Shown here in pieces: positions 33,737 to 46,628 of a DNA stretch of 64,000 nucleotides. A program made the translations under genes and the position numbers. How positions within the stretch are numbered: the stretch's first letter is position 1; each line of letters begins with the position of its first letter. The DNA is from Limonium bicolor (Eukaryota; Streptophyta; Magnoliopsida; Caryophyllales; Plumbaginaceae), in the NCBI GenBank assembly GCA_023374045.1, contig CM041783.1, forward strand, positions 122,141,503 to 122,205,502, in the 5' to 3' direction. Below the pieces are notes generated by a model. The model did not search any database, had not been told where the DNA came from, and saw only the letters and a program-made list of their open reading frames with translations.

Positions 33737-36202
33737 TCCAGACCTTGTTTCCAATTCCCATTCAACTCCAAACTTCTCCTCATATAACCTAATATGTTAT
33801 AACCTCATTGGGGCACCTCAAATACACCTTAAGCCATCCTCAAAACACATTAAATCATTCACCAAAATCACCTTAGTCATTATGCATTTTCCTTGTAATA
33901 ATGTAACACTTGTAATGTTTCCTCTAGGTTTCTAGGTGGTGGTTCATACCTAATGTAACCACTATGCCAAAAGTCTTCCTCACCACTATAACATCATCTC
34001 CCAAGCATCTTTCACCTTCTAAAACTCTTTTATGCATTTACTTAAATTCCTTCATAAGCCTAAGCTTCCATACACCAACACCTCATTTCCTTCCTAGTTG
34101 TTTACCAACATTGCCTAAGTTCTAATACTCAATTACATTCTCTTGTTTCCTAAATCCTCCAAGGTAATGCCTAAGTCATTACCACTCATTACAACACCTT
34201 CTCCTAACTTATGCACAAGTCTTACATTCCTCATCTCATGATTTTTGGTGTGTTCAAAACACTCACCATTCCTCCGATTCCTCCTAGACATCTCTAGGTC
34301 ATTCTAAACCTCAAGAACTCCTTAGTTAACTAATCTCCACTCAAATTCCTCATAATGATTCCTAGTAAATCCTAGGTCATTTTAGTTCACCACCATCGCC
34401 TAAACACTTATTTTCTACTCAAATTTTTTGCCATAGCAACTCTAGCATATCTCTCATGCCCAAATGCATTGTTTTCTCACACAAATAACCTCACACACAC
34501 CAAGTCCTTTCTCATCACAATTCCCCATCCAAATCAACTTATTCACATCATACCCAATATATTGCAATAATCTTAAATTGCATAGCACTAAGGCTCTTAA
34601 ATGACATGGCTTAGGCCCTTAAATGACTTAAACTTAAACACTGAATTTCCCCATGTATAAGCTTTCAACCTGCAAATACACTCATCAATCTCATAGTAGT
34701 GATAATGCTCTTAAAATCACCTTAAACTTATATTGCTAACTCATTCTCATTAGCTCCTTAATCACAAGTTCATAAGCTTGTTTATGTTCTTTTTCTTAGG
34801 TTATATAACCCATACACAATGTAAGCTCTAAGCACCACATTGGGTATTTATCTAAAACTCATTCCTTAATCTTAAACCACCATTAGGTAAGCATTTTACC
34901 TGTTTCTCAAGCTTAACTTAATCTCCTCCTTAGACCTTCTTCTTGCTTAGATCTCGGCCACCACTTAAACTTCCCTTGCCAATGTTCTAATCAATAACCA
35001 ATGACTCATATGAGCACTAAACACTACACTAACCTTAGGAATGAAAACCTAGGTTAGAAATTGTGTCCTAAGGCATAAAAATGGATGATTACCTTGGAAG
35101 TCTCAAGGTAGACTTTGGCATTGAATGAAATAGGACATCACTAGTCTTGGTGAATAAATCAAGCTAGAACAAGGCATAAAAAACATAGCCCCATGAGAAA
35201 GAATTTTCGGCCATGTATAAGGAATGATGGAACATGGTTTTTTCTATATTTTCTTTACCTTAAGAGAGAGAAGCTAATGAGCTCTTCAAACTTGATTTTC
35301 CCCCATCAATGGAGTTTTCTCATGGCACCAAAGTGGAGCTTTGAAAGATTTGGAAAGATAGAAAGGTAGGTCTTGACCTAACTAAGACAAATATGTAATT
35401 GTTTTGATTTGGAGCTTGGAGTTTTGTATTTGGCAAGTGATTGAAGATGGAGAACCCTTTGAATGAAGCTCTCTCGGTTTGGAGCAAAGAAGGAGAAAAG
35501 AAACCGTGGGAAGAAGAGAAATGAAGAGAGAGAGGAAGAAAGGTAGGCTTAAGGTAAGATATTTGCTTTAATAAAGCAATAGTAACTTCTTTACTTATCT
35601 CTTCTTTTCCTTTCTCATTTAGTGACTCATGTGGTTGACTCCCCACATAAGAAACCGGCCACCCCATTAATATAAGGCTAGTCATGGTCTTTGTTGACAA
35701 CTAATTAGCTTATGATTGATTAAAACTTAAAAAACTAGCACTAAATAGTTACTATTCACTAATCAAGGCACATAATCGGGAAATTTTTGATTTCCCATTG
35801 ATTTAGACCTCCTAATGTGATACTAATTAGTACACATGTTGATTAAGAGTAATGATGGACATCTAGCCACTCAAAACTCATTCTAAGGACAATTTCTCAA
35901 AAAGGTGCTTTTAAGCTTCTTAAAGCAAATTTGTGTTTTTTTTAAACTTGTTTTCAAGCTTGGTTTCTTGCTAATTGATTTAAAATGACATTTTTAGGAT
36001 ATTACTAAGGTCTTATCATGATATTTGGGTACTCACCCAATTCTCTCCAAGCTTAGAGCACGTTTTTGCCCTGATTGCCTTTAAGGCACTTTCTTGTGTT
36101 TCCTTGGTTTAAATTGTTACCAATCTTCTAAGGCATATTTTAGCCTTATACATCATGATTGATGTTTCTTAACATACTTAGGTTTGGGGGTATTTCATGG
36201 TA

Positions 36203-36832
36203 GTTGGCTAATAGCCCTGTCTGAAACTTCCTCGAACGTTTACACTTGTGTGCGTTGTTTTTTTTTTTTACAGTCATAGTGGCTGTATAATGTGTCCAGT
36301 TGCAGTGGTTGGACTATCGGTCCTTCCAAAATTGCATAGGTTTCTAATCTCCAGGTTTCAATGAAAAGGTTTTGAACAATAGTTTTTTTTATATAAAAGG
36401 TTAAAAAGTAGTAGTTGTTGCAGTTGCATGCAGTAGCTGTTACTGTTGCTGTTGCTGTCGCTGCACTTGCTGTAGCAAGTGCGCAAGGCAGAAGGAATTT
36501 TCAGTGGTTTACTGTCATAGCGCTTGCAATAGCAAGTGCGCCATGCAGGTGGAAATTCTGGTTCAGTAATTCCCGGTCTCATTGACTCTGTTGTGTAGAG
36601 TATAAGCTACATGGTAATGTAAGCATTAACATCCTGTTCATATATATATCCGTCAAGGTTTAAAGCTTTTGGTACTGAGTACACACAACTAATCCCAAAG
36701 TCTTACACAAAAGGCGAGTGGTCAATGACACACTCCCACATACTTATAACATAGTTCCTTCTAACATTCAAAGTAAGCACACAACATAGTAAGTAAAAGT
36801 CTTCCACTAGCGGTCTCATGGAGTATGGGTAC
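36203..36832 (-). other. G interior between gag and the Z insertion, non-coding
   Basis: Holds two hairpins of the GCACTTGC type (36463-36482, 36520-36539) and CAGTAGCTGTTACTGTTGC-like repeats. No gene. Confidence 0.7.
36463..36539 (-). promoter_or_regulatory. Two GCACTTGC/GCAAGTGC hairpins (G)
   Basis: First stem 36463-36470/36475-36482, perfect. Second 36520-36527/36532-36539 with one G-U pair, followed by GCCATGC as in LARD-B. Confidence 0.7.
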
Positions 36833-37109
36833 TCATGCCCTATCTACTCCCTTATCCTTCTGGGCTCCAGCATCAGCAGATGTCTAGCCATCCTGACCGC
36901 CTCGTGGTACTCCAGATTCTCCAGCTGAGGTCTTCTGAGTATTCTTTAGTGGCCTATAATACGGCTCTCTGGGTTCATCCAACATTCAAATTCCATATGG
37001 CCCTCTTTGTGGCAGCACCGACACTCGACTTTGCGACCTTCGCAGTCGACCCCTGGATGGTCCTTCCCACAATGCTTACAGTAAAAATGGCGCTGGGGCT
37101 GTCCGGTGC

Positions 37110-37195
37110 CTGATGATAGTATTTAAGTTTAAGTTAAAATCTGTTGATATAGGGGTTAAGGTTATATTTGTATTTAAGAGGTAGGGTGTTCTCAC
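37110..37195 (-). other. Candidate gag intron 3 (86 bp)
   Basis: Donor CCTATGG|GTGAGAAC, acceptor ACTATCATCAG|GCACCGG, phase 1. Removing it joins the SAPPMG stretch in frame to the block ending in the zinc knuckles. The gap itself is AT-rich, with TTAAC branch-like sites. Confidence 0.6.
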
Positions 37196-37313
37196 CCATA
37201 GGAGGTGCAGATCTCAGAGGCTTAGCATCAATAGCTGGGCCAGTCAACTGCAGGACGGGCTCTTTCCCTTTCTTTCCCTGGTGACCCTGCTGCCCTTTCT
37301 TTGGAAAGAATTC

Positions 37314-37387
37314 CTGTTTAAGGTTTCGAGTCAGCATTCGTAAGGTATTTAGTATGATAAGTATTTAAGCATGGGATAAGTCCTTAC
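37314..37387 (-). other. Candidate gag intron 2 (74 bp)
   Basis: Donor GGGAAA|GTAAGGAC, acceptor CCTTAAACAG|GAATTC, with TGCTGAC as a possible branch site. Frame is restored only if one base in the preceding GGGAAA run is an indel. Confidence 0.5.
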
Positions 37388-37526
37388 TTTCCCTTTTCTG
37401 GCCATCGCCTGAAGATGCTCCTCCAACCTCAGACTCTCCTTCAGGGTTCTTCCTTTTCTTTGCCCCTAGAGTCTCTTCCCGAGTCTAGAGCATTAGCTCC
37501 GTCCTCGAGGCAGCATCATAACACTC

Positions 37527-37605
37527 CTGGAATCTCATTGGTAAGTTCTCACAAGGTTATACGGTACTGTAGTAAGTAAAGAATTTATGGCATTCATGTT
37601 AATAC
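37527..37605 (-). other. Candidate gag intron 1 (79 bp)
   Basis: Donor ACGATACAG|GTATTAAC, acceptor GAGATTCCAG|GAGTGT, phase 0. Exact removal joins two gag-like stretches without a stop. Confidence 0.55.
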
Positions 37606-38230
37606 CTGTATCGTAGTGTAGAGGGTAGCACCCATCGCCATCTGGATGCGAAATAATAGTCCTCCCGGAACTTCTCGATCTTTACGGTTTTCTGAGTAAT
37701 CCACACTGGGGATGAAGTCCAGTAGACCAATGAATCGAGCGTAATACTCGTCCACGGTCAGACCTCCCTGGGTCAATGTTTCAAACTCATGGCGCTTCTT
37801 CTATTGAGGTGCGCCGGGTAGTACTTCCCTCTTAGTAATTCAACAAAGGCAGCCCACGAAAAGTCGGGCGTAGCCAGGTGCTGGTCTTTGACCAACCTCC
37901 ACCAAGTGCTGGCTGCATCCTTCAGATGGAAAGCAGCAATAGCGACCCTCTTGTCGTCAGGTACTTGTAAAGCTTCAAATGCTTTCTCGTGTTCAACAAT
38001 GTAACGCTCCAAAGCTACGGGGTCTGGTTCCCCTGAATATATGGGTGGTCGGGTCTCGCTAACTGACTTCAGCCAGTTTGTTTCCCTGGGCTGTGGCGGG
38101 GGGCTGGTGCTCCCCCTATCTGAGTACCCAGCTGTGCAAGAACGGCTGCAACCGTCTCAGCAACTCCTGGAATGCCGGGGTCACCGCCTCTACCTCTTCC
38201 AGTACCACGCCCTCTAGTACCACCAGACAT

Positions 38231-38435
38231 CTGTAGTACAGTATGTCACATAAATACTCGGTAAATTACCGTACACAACCAATAGATATTAATTGCCTTA
38301 AGGCTAACCTGTCACGCAATTTACGTTACTAGACACAATATCTTTCTAAGACGAATCGTCTCGTATCTCCCAAATGTTTCCCAAGTCCTAAGCTCACTGT
38401 CTTAACCTACTTTCTCGTCATCAGAGCGGTGCTCC
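38231..38435 (-). other. G leader between PBS and gag
   Basis: About 200 nt without coding sequence. Its last bases before the gag ATG (TACTGTACTACAG) would also suit a splice acceptor. Confidence 0.6.
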
Positions 38436-38447
38436 GCTCTGATACCA
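38420..38447 (-). promoter_or_regulatory. G primer-binding site and PBS stem-loop
   Basis: TGGTATCAGAGC complement at 38436-38447. Stem ATCAGAGCGG/CCGCTCTGAT (38420-38429 and 38434-38443). The loop-closing pair is G-C where LARD-A has A-T and W has T-A. Confidence 0.9.
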
Positions 38448-38451
38448 CTTT

Positions 38452-40687
38452 TGTAACACCCCTCTCCATAATCCCGATATAATCCCTCACGTAGCAATAA
38501 ATAAAACGTCTCGCAGCGGAAAAATAAATAACAATTACAAAACTCACACGGGTGTCACCGGCCATTACTCGCCCATGCGAGCAACATAGCCAAACCACAT
38601 CCAACTTCCAAAATAAACAAACTGCTAACCGCAGTGATAACGAGAAACTCCTATACATCAACTAAGTCCATAACCATAAACATTGACAAGTGAGCGTTTA
38701 CCCAATCCTGAAAAATACATAACCTTACCATAAGACCATACACCATCTTCATTACCATACAACATCTCCAACTACCCTGTTCCTGCTCTTCAGCTCCGAC
38801 AATGATCAACAACCTGAAATGGTGTAGTATCAGCGATAGACGCTGTGTATGCCGCGCCTGGACCCTAATGGTCACTTGTCATTTTAACCATCTTATTATT
38901 AGATTGGTTTCATGCTTTTCCTTTTACAGTTATAATCAAAACTGAAGCATAAATGAATATATACATAATCAACCATCCAAATATTCATAAACATTAATCA
39001 TCCATCCAAACCAAACATTCATAGAATATTTCAAACAACATTTGTATATCGAACGTATCGAGCAATAACAACAATATTTTGTACAATGTACAATCGCCGT
39101 AGTGTTCACCATCCACTGTCAATTTATTTTAGTTTGGCTTTCAAGCCCCATCCATATGTACAATGTACATTCGCCGTAGCGTACAGTTCCCATAGTTAAT
39201 TTACCTTAGCCTTGTAGGCTCCATCCAACCATGTTTAATTAATGTCAGTAAGTAGGCGTCATGTTAGGACAACCCGATAACCTCACCATGGACAGTAGTC
39301 CCCCGTACACACAAAGGTGCTCATTTCGCCAGAGGTCCGGAGGCCCCTGACTCACTTATGTCTCGTAAGACGTCCATAAAAAGGCCGTAGCCACCTGATC
39401 CACGACCTACTTGGGCTCGTTGGATATAACCTGGAGCGGAATCCAAATGAAACCCCTCCGTGATCACAAATGCGCAACCAAGTAGTTCGTAAACTACCGG
39501 GATTCCTCACCTCAATCTCATACCATCACTCTCTCATAATGTTTAAGATCTGCTCTTAGTCTTATGGAGAAATTTATTAACCCAGCGGCCCAATGGGTTT
39601 CGCATACCTAGAAGTCATCTATGTTATCTTTATGTTAGAGATCCATGCTCTAGAGACCGACAATGTCGTGACTCGTCCCTAAGTGTTTTACTTAGGTTAC
39701 CATATACTTAATATTAATATCATGGTATTATATCAAGTTACCGTCATGTCATCACAACGTATATGTATGTTTATATAAGTCGATCTATAGTCGACGAAGT
39801 GTTAGTCCGGTAGGACGCTCGTGCACAAAATAATTAATGCAGTAGCACACAATCACAACATGTATCCACACATATAACACACAAGTTATATCAACCAAAT
39901 CGAGCCCAAGGAGCAACCTTAGGTCAACTCGCCAAACCCCTTTACATACCGTTCACCCTGATTGTATTACGGTGGAGTATGAATCTTCAAGATCCTATGC
40001 TCCGAGTAGTCCGCTAGCTTGTCAAGCGTCCTTGTCAGAAGTATAATCTAAACGGTTATTAAAACTATACGTCAGTCTCCATGACTAACTACATCCGGTA
40101 TTTCCGAATAATAAGCAACCCCGAGTCACCTGTCTTTTACATTGTTATGGGTTTCTTTAAAACAGTCAGTTTGTTACTTAAAACGCGTACGTCAAAACTA
40201 TTCCAACTGTTAAGTAATTCCTTATATTTCTTTAATCTTATCCACTTCAGTTTAGGTACGTAACCTATAGTTGCATGTATGCATGCATGATTGTATTAAT
40301 TAACTCTTTTTCGTATTGTATCATTTATTATATTATATTATATTATTTTCCCACCATCCATTATAATACAATGTTTATATAATCCCTTTATCTTAGCAAA
40401 TAATACTTGCTTCCAAAACTCATAACTTATAGTTCGAACTATATATTTTTTAAATAACACCACCATTAATCATATGGTTTCAACCAAAATATATATATCA
40501 CCTTATATACATTATTGTGTGTATGTATATATTTACCACGTAGGTAATTCATGAGTTTAATAAACTCTTATATTTTATGTTACTTTTTATCATCTTTTAT
40601 TATGATTATTCCCATTAGTTGTATCATATTGTACGACTTATATTAAGATTATTATCCTAAATGAGTAACATTTTATGTTGTATATAC
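38452..40687 (-). repeat. G 5' LTR, part 1
   Basis: Starts TGTAACACCCCTCTCC right after the PBS spacer. Collinear with 9899-~12140. Interrupted at 40687 by LARD-B. Confidence 0.92.
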
Positions 40688-43600
40688 TGTAACACCCCAT
40701 CCAACAATAACACACTTACAATAAACTGCAGCGGAAAACAACCTCATCACATTACTTATCTCGTTGGTGTTACACGCCGTTAGCCACCCACGTGGCTAAC
40801 AAGGCTAATACATACACATTGTACCGGTCTGATGGGCTAAATTCCCGAGCGACTACACATTACTATCCCTTTCCATTAATCACAACAACAACATACACCT
40901 TATCAACTATACCGAGTATTATAAAAACTGGTGCCGACAACAATATCGGTCTTACTACACCTACTGTATATATACACTTAAAGGATTACCCATGTACAAC
41001 GACTACCCGTCCTACTCTCGAACGGCTTCCAGCACTTCGTACCTGAAATAGGAAAAGAAGAGAAAGGGTGGCCCCCAAGGGGCTCAGCACCTTTGCTGGT
41101 ATGGTAATCCCGCAGCCCACATGCTACCGGGCCACGCACAACTAATTGTCGTCTTAGCATGCGGTTGATTATTTTTAAATCATGCATGCAACTGTAAACA
41201 CACAACACATAATCATTTCGCCTCAACGGGCTCAACAAGCGGATAATATATCCTTACTTAATAAGTCACTCATGGTATTCATCATCCCTAGAGTGTTCCT
41301 CCTCTAATGGAGCTACTTCCTTAATAGACGACACATACCCTTAAATCGGGTTTTCCTTAAACGCCTCTTATCACAAACTGGGAATCATATCCATGATCCA
41401 CACACTCCACATTTACAACATATAACATACACTACATAACAACACTTAACAACACTTTGCACGTTTCCACGTGCACAACATAACACCGCAATAGGATTGC
41501 ATCACAACAAAGAACATAACATAACGGGAATGGTCCCTGGAAACCGACCCAAACATTGTTTACACACTGGTGAGCCTAGAGAATGTTGCCAGTCTCATGA
41601 TAAGCTCGTTACATAACTCGTTACCGTCTCGTTAAATGAACGGTTAACTTAACACAAGGTGTCTCGGATATAGTGATCCAAGCACACCGAAACAAACATA
41701 ACAATAGTATGCCCCTGTGGCCCGACGTGAGTCAGTAATAGCCTTGGTTAAGCTAAAGGGAAGGTTGGGAACCAAATTGGAAAACAACCATAACATACAG
41801 AGAGGATCGAACCTGCTATGACAACGACCCCCATACTCACACGCGTGGCCGGAACAGACCGGACTCCTCACTCCCCCGTTAGCACTTGTTAGAAGTTCAA
41901 CTTTGAACTTTATTAAACAATCACAAACATTGGGTTAAGTCTTGTTAGACATACACAAGGGAAGAGAGAGTCATACATTCACATACAAACATCACGCACA
42001 AACATCACATAACCAACTCACGCATAGCCGTGGTTAGAACGTTCCTTAAGTCGGAAACGTTGTTACCGGATACCGTTCTCCTACGTTTACCTAATAGTGG
42101 TTAACTAGCCCTTCAAGCGCATTCGAGGTTACCGGTATCGGCACGTCAACATAAATAACAATAACGACTGTAAACTCGTTTCATGATTTATCTCATAACG
42201 TGGCAAACATACAAAAAAAACACATTGGCATACAAGCCGGTGTAATCCGGTAGGACACAGGTTGCAAGAAAACCATACCTGTCACCGGAGTCCACATTAC
42301 CACGTCCACTTATGTTCCTCGAGCGATTCTCGAACAACTGTTAACATCACATGTGTTTTATTAACATTGGGGTTTGCTTGATTATTTAATGTCTAATGCT
42401 TAACTTTCCCCGTTAACTTAGTTACATAACTTTACATTTTAACTTGTTTTACTTTTACATTTTGATACAACTTTTCACCCACTTAATTACCATTAAAACT
42501 CACTTATCATGTCCTTAACAACCTTATAACATCATTACCTATCAATCCCCATCATTACACATCATTTCTATACCTTAAAACAACAATTTTGGTCCATACA
42601 GTGGCCTGTCCGAACTTGTGTCCGAACTTCCAAGTTCGGACGCAAGCCGCGACCTAATACTGAAAACTATACACACGTCCGAACTTGTGTCCGGACTTCC
42701 CAAGTTCGGACACAGTTCGAGAGTAAATCCTAGATAGAAACAGTCACGTCCGAACTGTGTCCGGACTTCCCAAGTTCGGACACAGTTCGAGAATGAGAAA
42801 ATCCTTTACCCAACAGAGCCTGTCCGAACTTCCATGTCCGGACGGAAGTTCGGACACGGCAAAACATTCAATTTCCAAGTCTTTAAACACTTAACCAATT
42901 TCACCAAACTTCTCCTAAAGCCTTATAATGTTTCCTAACATCATTTGGCACATCAAACACACCTTTAGCCATGTGCTAAACTCTTTAAATCACTCACCAA
43001 AACCATCTTATCATCCACAAATTTCTTACAAAATTCCTAGCACTTGGGATGTTTCTCCTTAAGATTTCTAAGTGGTAGTTCACCAATAATGACCACTACA
43101 CCAAGGTGTTTCCTCTACACCTTAACATCATCTCTCAAACTTCTTTTCTTACTAACTAAATCTCCTTTTTCACATCTTACTTAATCAAACACTTATTCTT
43201 GGATATCAACATTACCTAACCTTAAACAAACTTCTTCAAGACTTTTCAATACACTCTCAAAACACAACTTGAATTCCTAGAACTTCCTAGATAACACCTA
43301 AATCCTTGCATCACTCTAAATCACCTTAACACATGTTTCTTCTCAAGTAAACATTTATTCACCTTTAACACTTCCTAGTTCACCAAGACCATTTAAAACA
43401 CTTAGAACTTCTCACACATTTCCCAAATTTGGCCATAGCTTCTCTTGTATATACTCACATCCAAACACTTAGGTTTTTACCTTATTTCATTCAAAACACC
43501 TAAAATCCATCAAACACATTTTTATACACAAACTTCACATTAAGCACTACATCACAATATAGTGCATAACTTAAATTGCTTGGCACTTAGGCCCTTAAAT

Positions 43601-45259
43601 AACATGGCTCTTAGGCCCTTAAATTGCATAAACCTTAAACACTGAATTTCCCACATAAGTAATGCCTTTGACCTGCAAATACACCCAACAATACATATGC
43701 CCTTAATAAACTCCTTGAGAGCATTTCACTAGGTCATTCACCATTGCTCTTTAGGTATTTTAACAAGCATTATAAGCTTATTTCTCCTAAGGCATTAAAC
43801 CACATTGAGATAGCATATTACCTCTTTTCCTCACAAATTTCTTTCTTGTTTCCTTGTAAAACCGGTAGGGTGCTTGGTTGTTTGTCAACTTCTAAACAAT
43901 GTACAAATAATAGAATGAGTATTCAAGCATTATGCTTCATCTCATTGTAAACCCTAGTTACACATATTGTTTTAACACATTAAGGTAATTGTTTTACCTT
44001 GGAATTGGAAGAGAACTTGAACAAGTATCAAGAGAGGACTCCTCCTAGCCCTTGGAAGATTCAAATGAAGCTAAAACAAGCAAGATAAATACACCATGGT
44101 GAGGTGAATTTTCGGTCATGTACTAAAAGGAGAGGAAACTTGATTTTTCTTTGAGATTCCTTACCTAGAAGCAAAGGAGAGTAATAATGTGTAGAAACAC
44201 AAGCTCAAGCTCCATCAATGGTGATTCTCCATTGCACCAAAATGAGCTCTTGAAGATTTGAAAAGGTAGAAGTGTAGAGCTTGACCTAACTAAGACAAAT
44301 ATGGTCTTAGAATTTGATTTGAGCATGGAGTTGGATTTGGCAAGGAAATGAAGATGGAGAAGAGAGGGGCTGTTGCAAATCGTAAATGGAGGAAAGGAGA
44401 AGTGAAGAACCGTGTGAAATGAAAGAAGAGAAGGAAATGAGAAGATGAGTTTGCTTTTGGAGATATTTATGTTATAAAGCAAAATAGTACTTTACTTTAA
44501 GTTTTACTTTTATTATTGATTTCTTTTACAACTTGGTGACTCACTCCTTGAAAAACCGGCCCCCATTTAGTAAAAAGGTATAATAGTCTTTGTTGACCAA
44601 TTTAATTACTTATAACATTATATGTTACAAACTAGCTTATAAAAGTTACTATTCACAAACTAAGGCACATAGAAGTGAAATTTTGATTTCCCATTCAATA
44701 TAGCCACCCAAATGTGTGATACTATATAGTACACATGTTAATTAAAGAGTAATGATGGACATTTAGCCATTCAAAACTCATTTACAAGACAATTTTCAAA
44801 AACGTGCTTTAAGACTCCTTAAAGCACATTTTGTGTTTTAACTTGTTTTCAAGCTTGGTTTTCTTTGGTATTGATTTAATATGTTCTTAACATATTTATA
44901 AGGTATAGGTATGACCATTAGGTCTTTTACAAATTTATCCCAAGCTTAGAGCACATTTTTGCTCTTATTAACTTTAAGGTATTTATTTGTGTTTTGTTTG
45001 GTTTCATTGTCTAACAAAGTTTCCTAAGGACTTAATTAGCCTTATAAAATCATAATTAAATGTTATTAAGTCTTGGTAGGCTTTTTGGGTCCTAACCAAG
45101 TTCACTCATAGCTTAGAGCATGTTTTTGCTCATACTGTGTCTTAGTGCTTTATTGCACTTATATATATTTTAAATTGTCCACTGATGTTTCTAGGCACTT
45201 TTTGCCTTTATATACATAGTTTGATGTTTAAACCACATATCAAGGTTTGGGGTATTTCA
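40688..45259 (-). repeat. LARD-B 3' LTR
   Basis: TGTAACACCCC...GGGGTATTTCA on the plus strand, next to the polypurine tract. It contains the array at 42607-42859, TATA-like box 44462-44470 (minus) and U3 hairpin 44804-44827. Confidence 0.93.
42607..42859. repeat. ~72-bp palindromic tandem array, LARD-B 3' LTR
   Basis: Four units of TGTCCGAACTT...AAGTTCGGACA. Each carries nested CCGGACTTCC/CAAGTTCGG arms; spacers end in CAGTTCGAGA. Confidence 0.88.
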
Positions 45260-45296
45260 ATCTACCCCCCTTAAAAGAACTTCGTCCTCGAAGTTC
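45260..45296 (-). promoter_or_regulatory. LARD-B 3' polypurine tract with hairpin
   Basis: TTTTAAGGGGGGTAGAT on the minus strand, preceded by stem GAACTTCG/CGAAGTTC (45277-45284 and 45289-45296), as in LARD-A. Confidence 0.9.
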
Positions 45297-45367
45297 ACAC
45301 TTTCCACACATCATTAGATTTGAACACAGGAATCACTTGGAAATAAACTTCCAAAACCAAACACACT

Positions 45368-45615
45368 TTACATCACAACCTCGGACTTAATGGTCCGGGC
45401 AACACATTCACATCCACACATAACATAACATATCCACATGATAACCTCGGACTCTATGGTCCGGGTATCTTAACAACACTTACACATACATAACAACCCC
45501 TTGACTCACTGGTCTTGGGTAACATAACAACATTTGGACACATAGGTCCCGGTAACATAACAGTCTTAGACACATAGGTCTATGTAACACCACACATTTA
45601 GACTCATAGGTCTTG
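45368..45615. repeat. Degenerate GACC-x6-GTC repeats, LARD-B
   Basis: Mirror of 21246-21490; clear copies of CTCGGACTTAATGGTCCGGG and CTCGGACTCTATGGTCCGGG. Confidence 0.75.
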
Positions 45616-46591
45616 ATAGTATACACTTTAGGAAATCCAAGTCAAAACAACATTCATTACACATACCACACAACATGTCAGAGCATGTATAGCAATCAAA
45701 AATATCCTTGATATACACTGTGATCCCGCACAACCCGGTCGCGATGGACACCTTCCGTCCCCGTGCCTTTGGGAGGTCAAAACAATCACTTAAATTTAAA
45801 ATTTCCTTGTGAGGTTAAGTAAGAGAACTTTAATTATGTAAGTATCTATCAACGTTTTATAAATACCAATTGAAAATCCTTTTGAAAACACACACAACTC
45901 CAAGTCCAACTTAAGCTCTTTGCTTCTTTTCTTAGCGTGGTTATTTGTGACCACTTATAGGGAGTTTCAAGAGTTATCCAACCCTGATGTGATCAGCATC
46001 AGTGTTGAACTATCCTTCTACTCCAATTTGTGTTCGGCTTCCCTTGATCACATGCAAATCAAGTTCCACCTCCCACTTCATTTTCAAGCATCAAATAAAT
46101 CACTCATTTCCAATTTTCTATCTTTTAAATCATTCTAATCATGATCATAACATCTCCAAGGATAGAACTCCATCTATCAGTTATCTCCATTCACTTTAAT
46201 GCTGTTGCCTAGGGAATCTTATTCTCACTAGGTTCTATGTCGGTATCATGCCTTTTCTTGAATCACTATATAGTATATATATACATATATATATTATCAA
46301 AATACAACACACCATTTCACCTTTATACACTGTCGGGCTTTTGTTCCCCGGGAGTTTCTCTACCCCCACACTTGTACTATCACACACAACTGTTAACAAA
46401 TACACACACTTATCACAATGGTATTCGCATCTTCTGTGCGCAATTACCACAATTAAACCATGAATGAATGTGTATGTTTACGTAACACACACACCAATCA
46501 TCAAAACAATAATATAATTTTGTGCTATGCACAATATAAGTCACATACACTACGTACACTTGTACGGTAATATACACTAAGTGGTTTTGCG

Positions 46592-46628
46592 CTCTACCCC
46601 CCTTAAAAGGGATTACGCCCACGTAATC
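46592..46628 (-). promoter_or_regulatory. Internal polypurine tract behind a hairpin (LARD-B)
   Basis: CTCTACCCCCCTTAAAA (46592-46608) next to stem GATTACG/CGTAATC (46611-46617 and 46622-46628). Confidence 0.65.

Larger units (their letters stand above)
31443..36197 (-). mobile_element. Z: solo LTR (4755 bp)
   Basis: TGTAACACCCC...GGGGTATTTCA on the plus strand, flanked by perfect TGGTA duplications (31438-31442 and 36198-36202), with no interior. It arose by LTR-LTR recombination after insertion into the G interior. It contains degenerate AACCATCC...GGATGGTT palindromes (about 31960-32500), a palindromic array (33405-33736), and U3/leader sequence at 35300-35700 similar to LARD-A. Its 3' third (31443 to ~33075) is closely related to the end of W (60760-62062); the rest is not. 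Confidence 0.92.
36833..38230 (-). pseudogene. Gag of element G, with intron-like gaps and zinc knuckles; no pol
   Basis: Start ATG at 38230 (MSGGTRGRGTGRGRGG), about 200 nt after the PBS. Exon-like blocks: 38230-37606 with the retrotransposon gag domain (RPPIYSGEPDP, AFHLKDAASTWWRL, LLRGKYYPAH, TVDEYYARF), 37526-37388 (basic, KKRKNPEGES), 37313-37196, and 37109-36946 with two zinc knuckles, CKHCGKDHPGVDC and CRCCHKEGHMEFEC. Between them are GT-AG gaps of 79, 74 and 86 bp. Frameshifts: a C run at 38098-38103 and near 37795. One in-frame TAG near 37487. The stop is at 36946-36948; a frameshift there would extend the gene to the TGA at 36833. The double knuckle and domain order suggest a chromovirus (Tekay-like) gag (family inference). 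No protease or RT follows, so the element would rely on enzymes supplied elsewhere. Confidence 0.8.

Noticed and set aside
33467..33754. Overlapping open frames on both strands at the Z array
   Set aside because: They arise from translating palindromic GC-rich repeats.
35320..35700. 126-codon minus-strand frame in Z as a gene
   Set aside because: It lies in the LTR leader and only a short C-terminal part is shared with other families; listed instead as a possible leader ORF.
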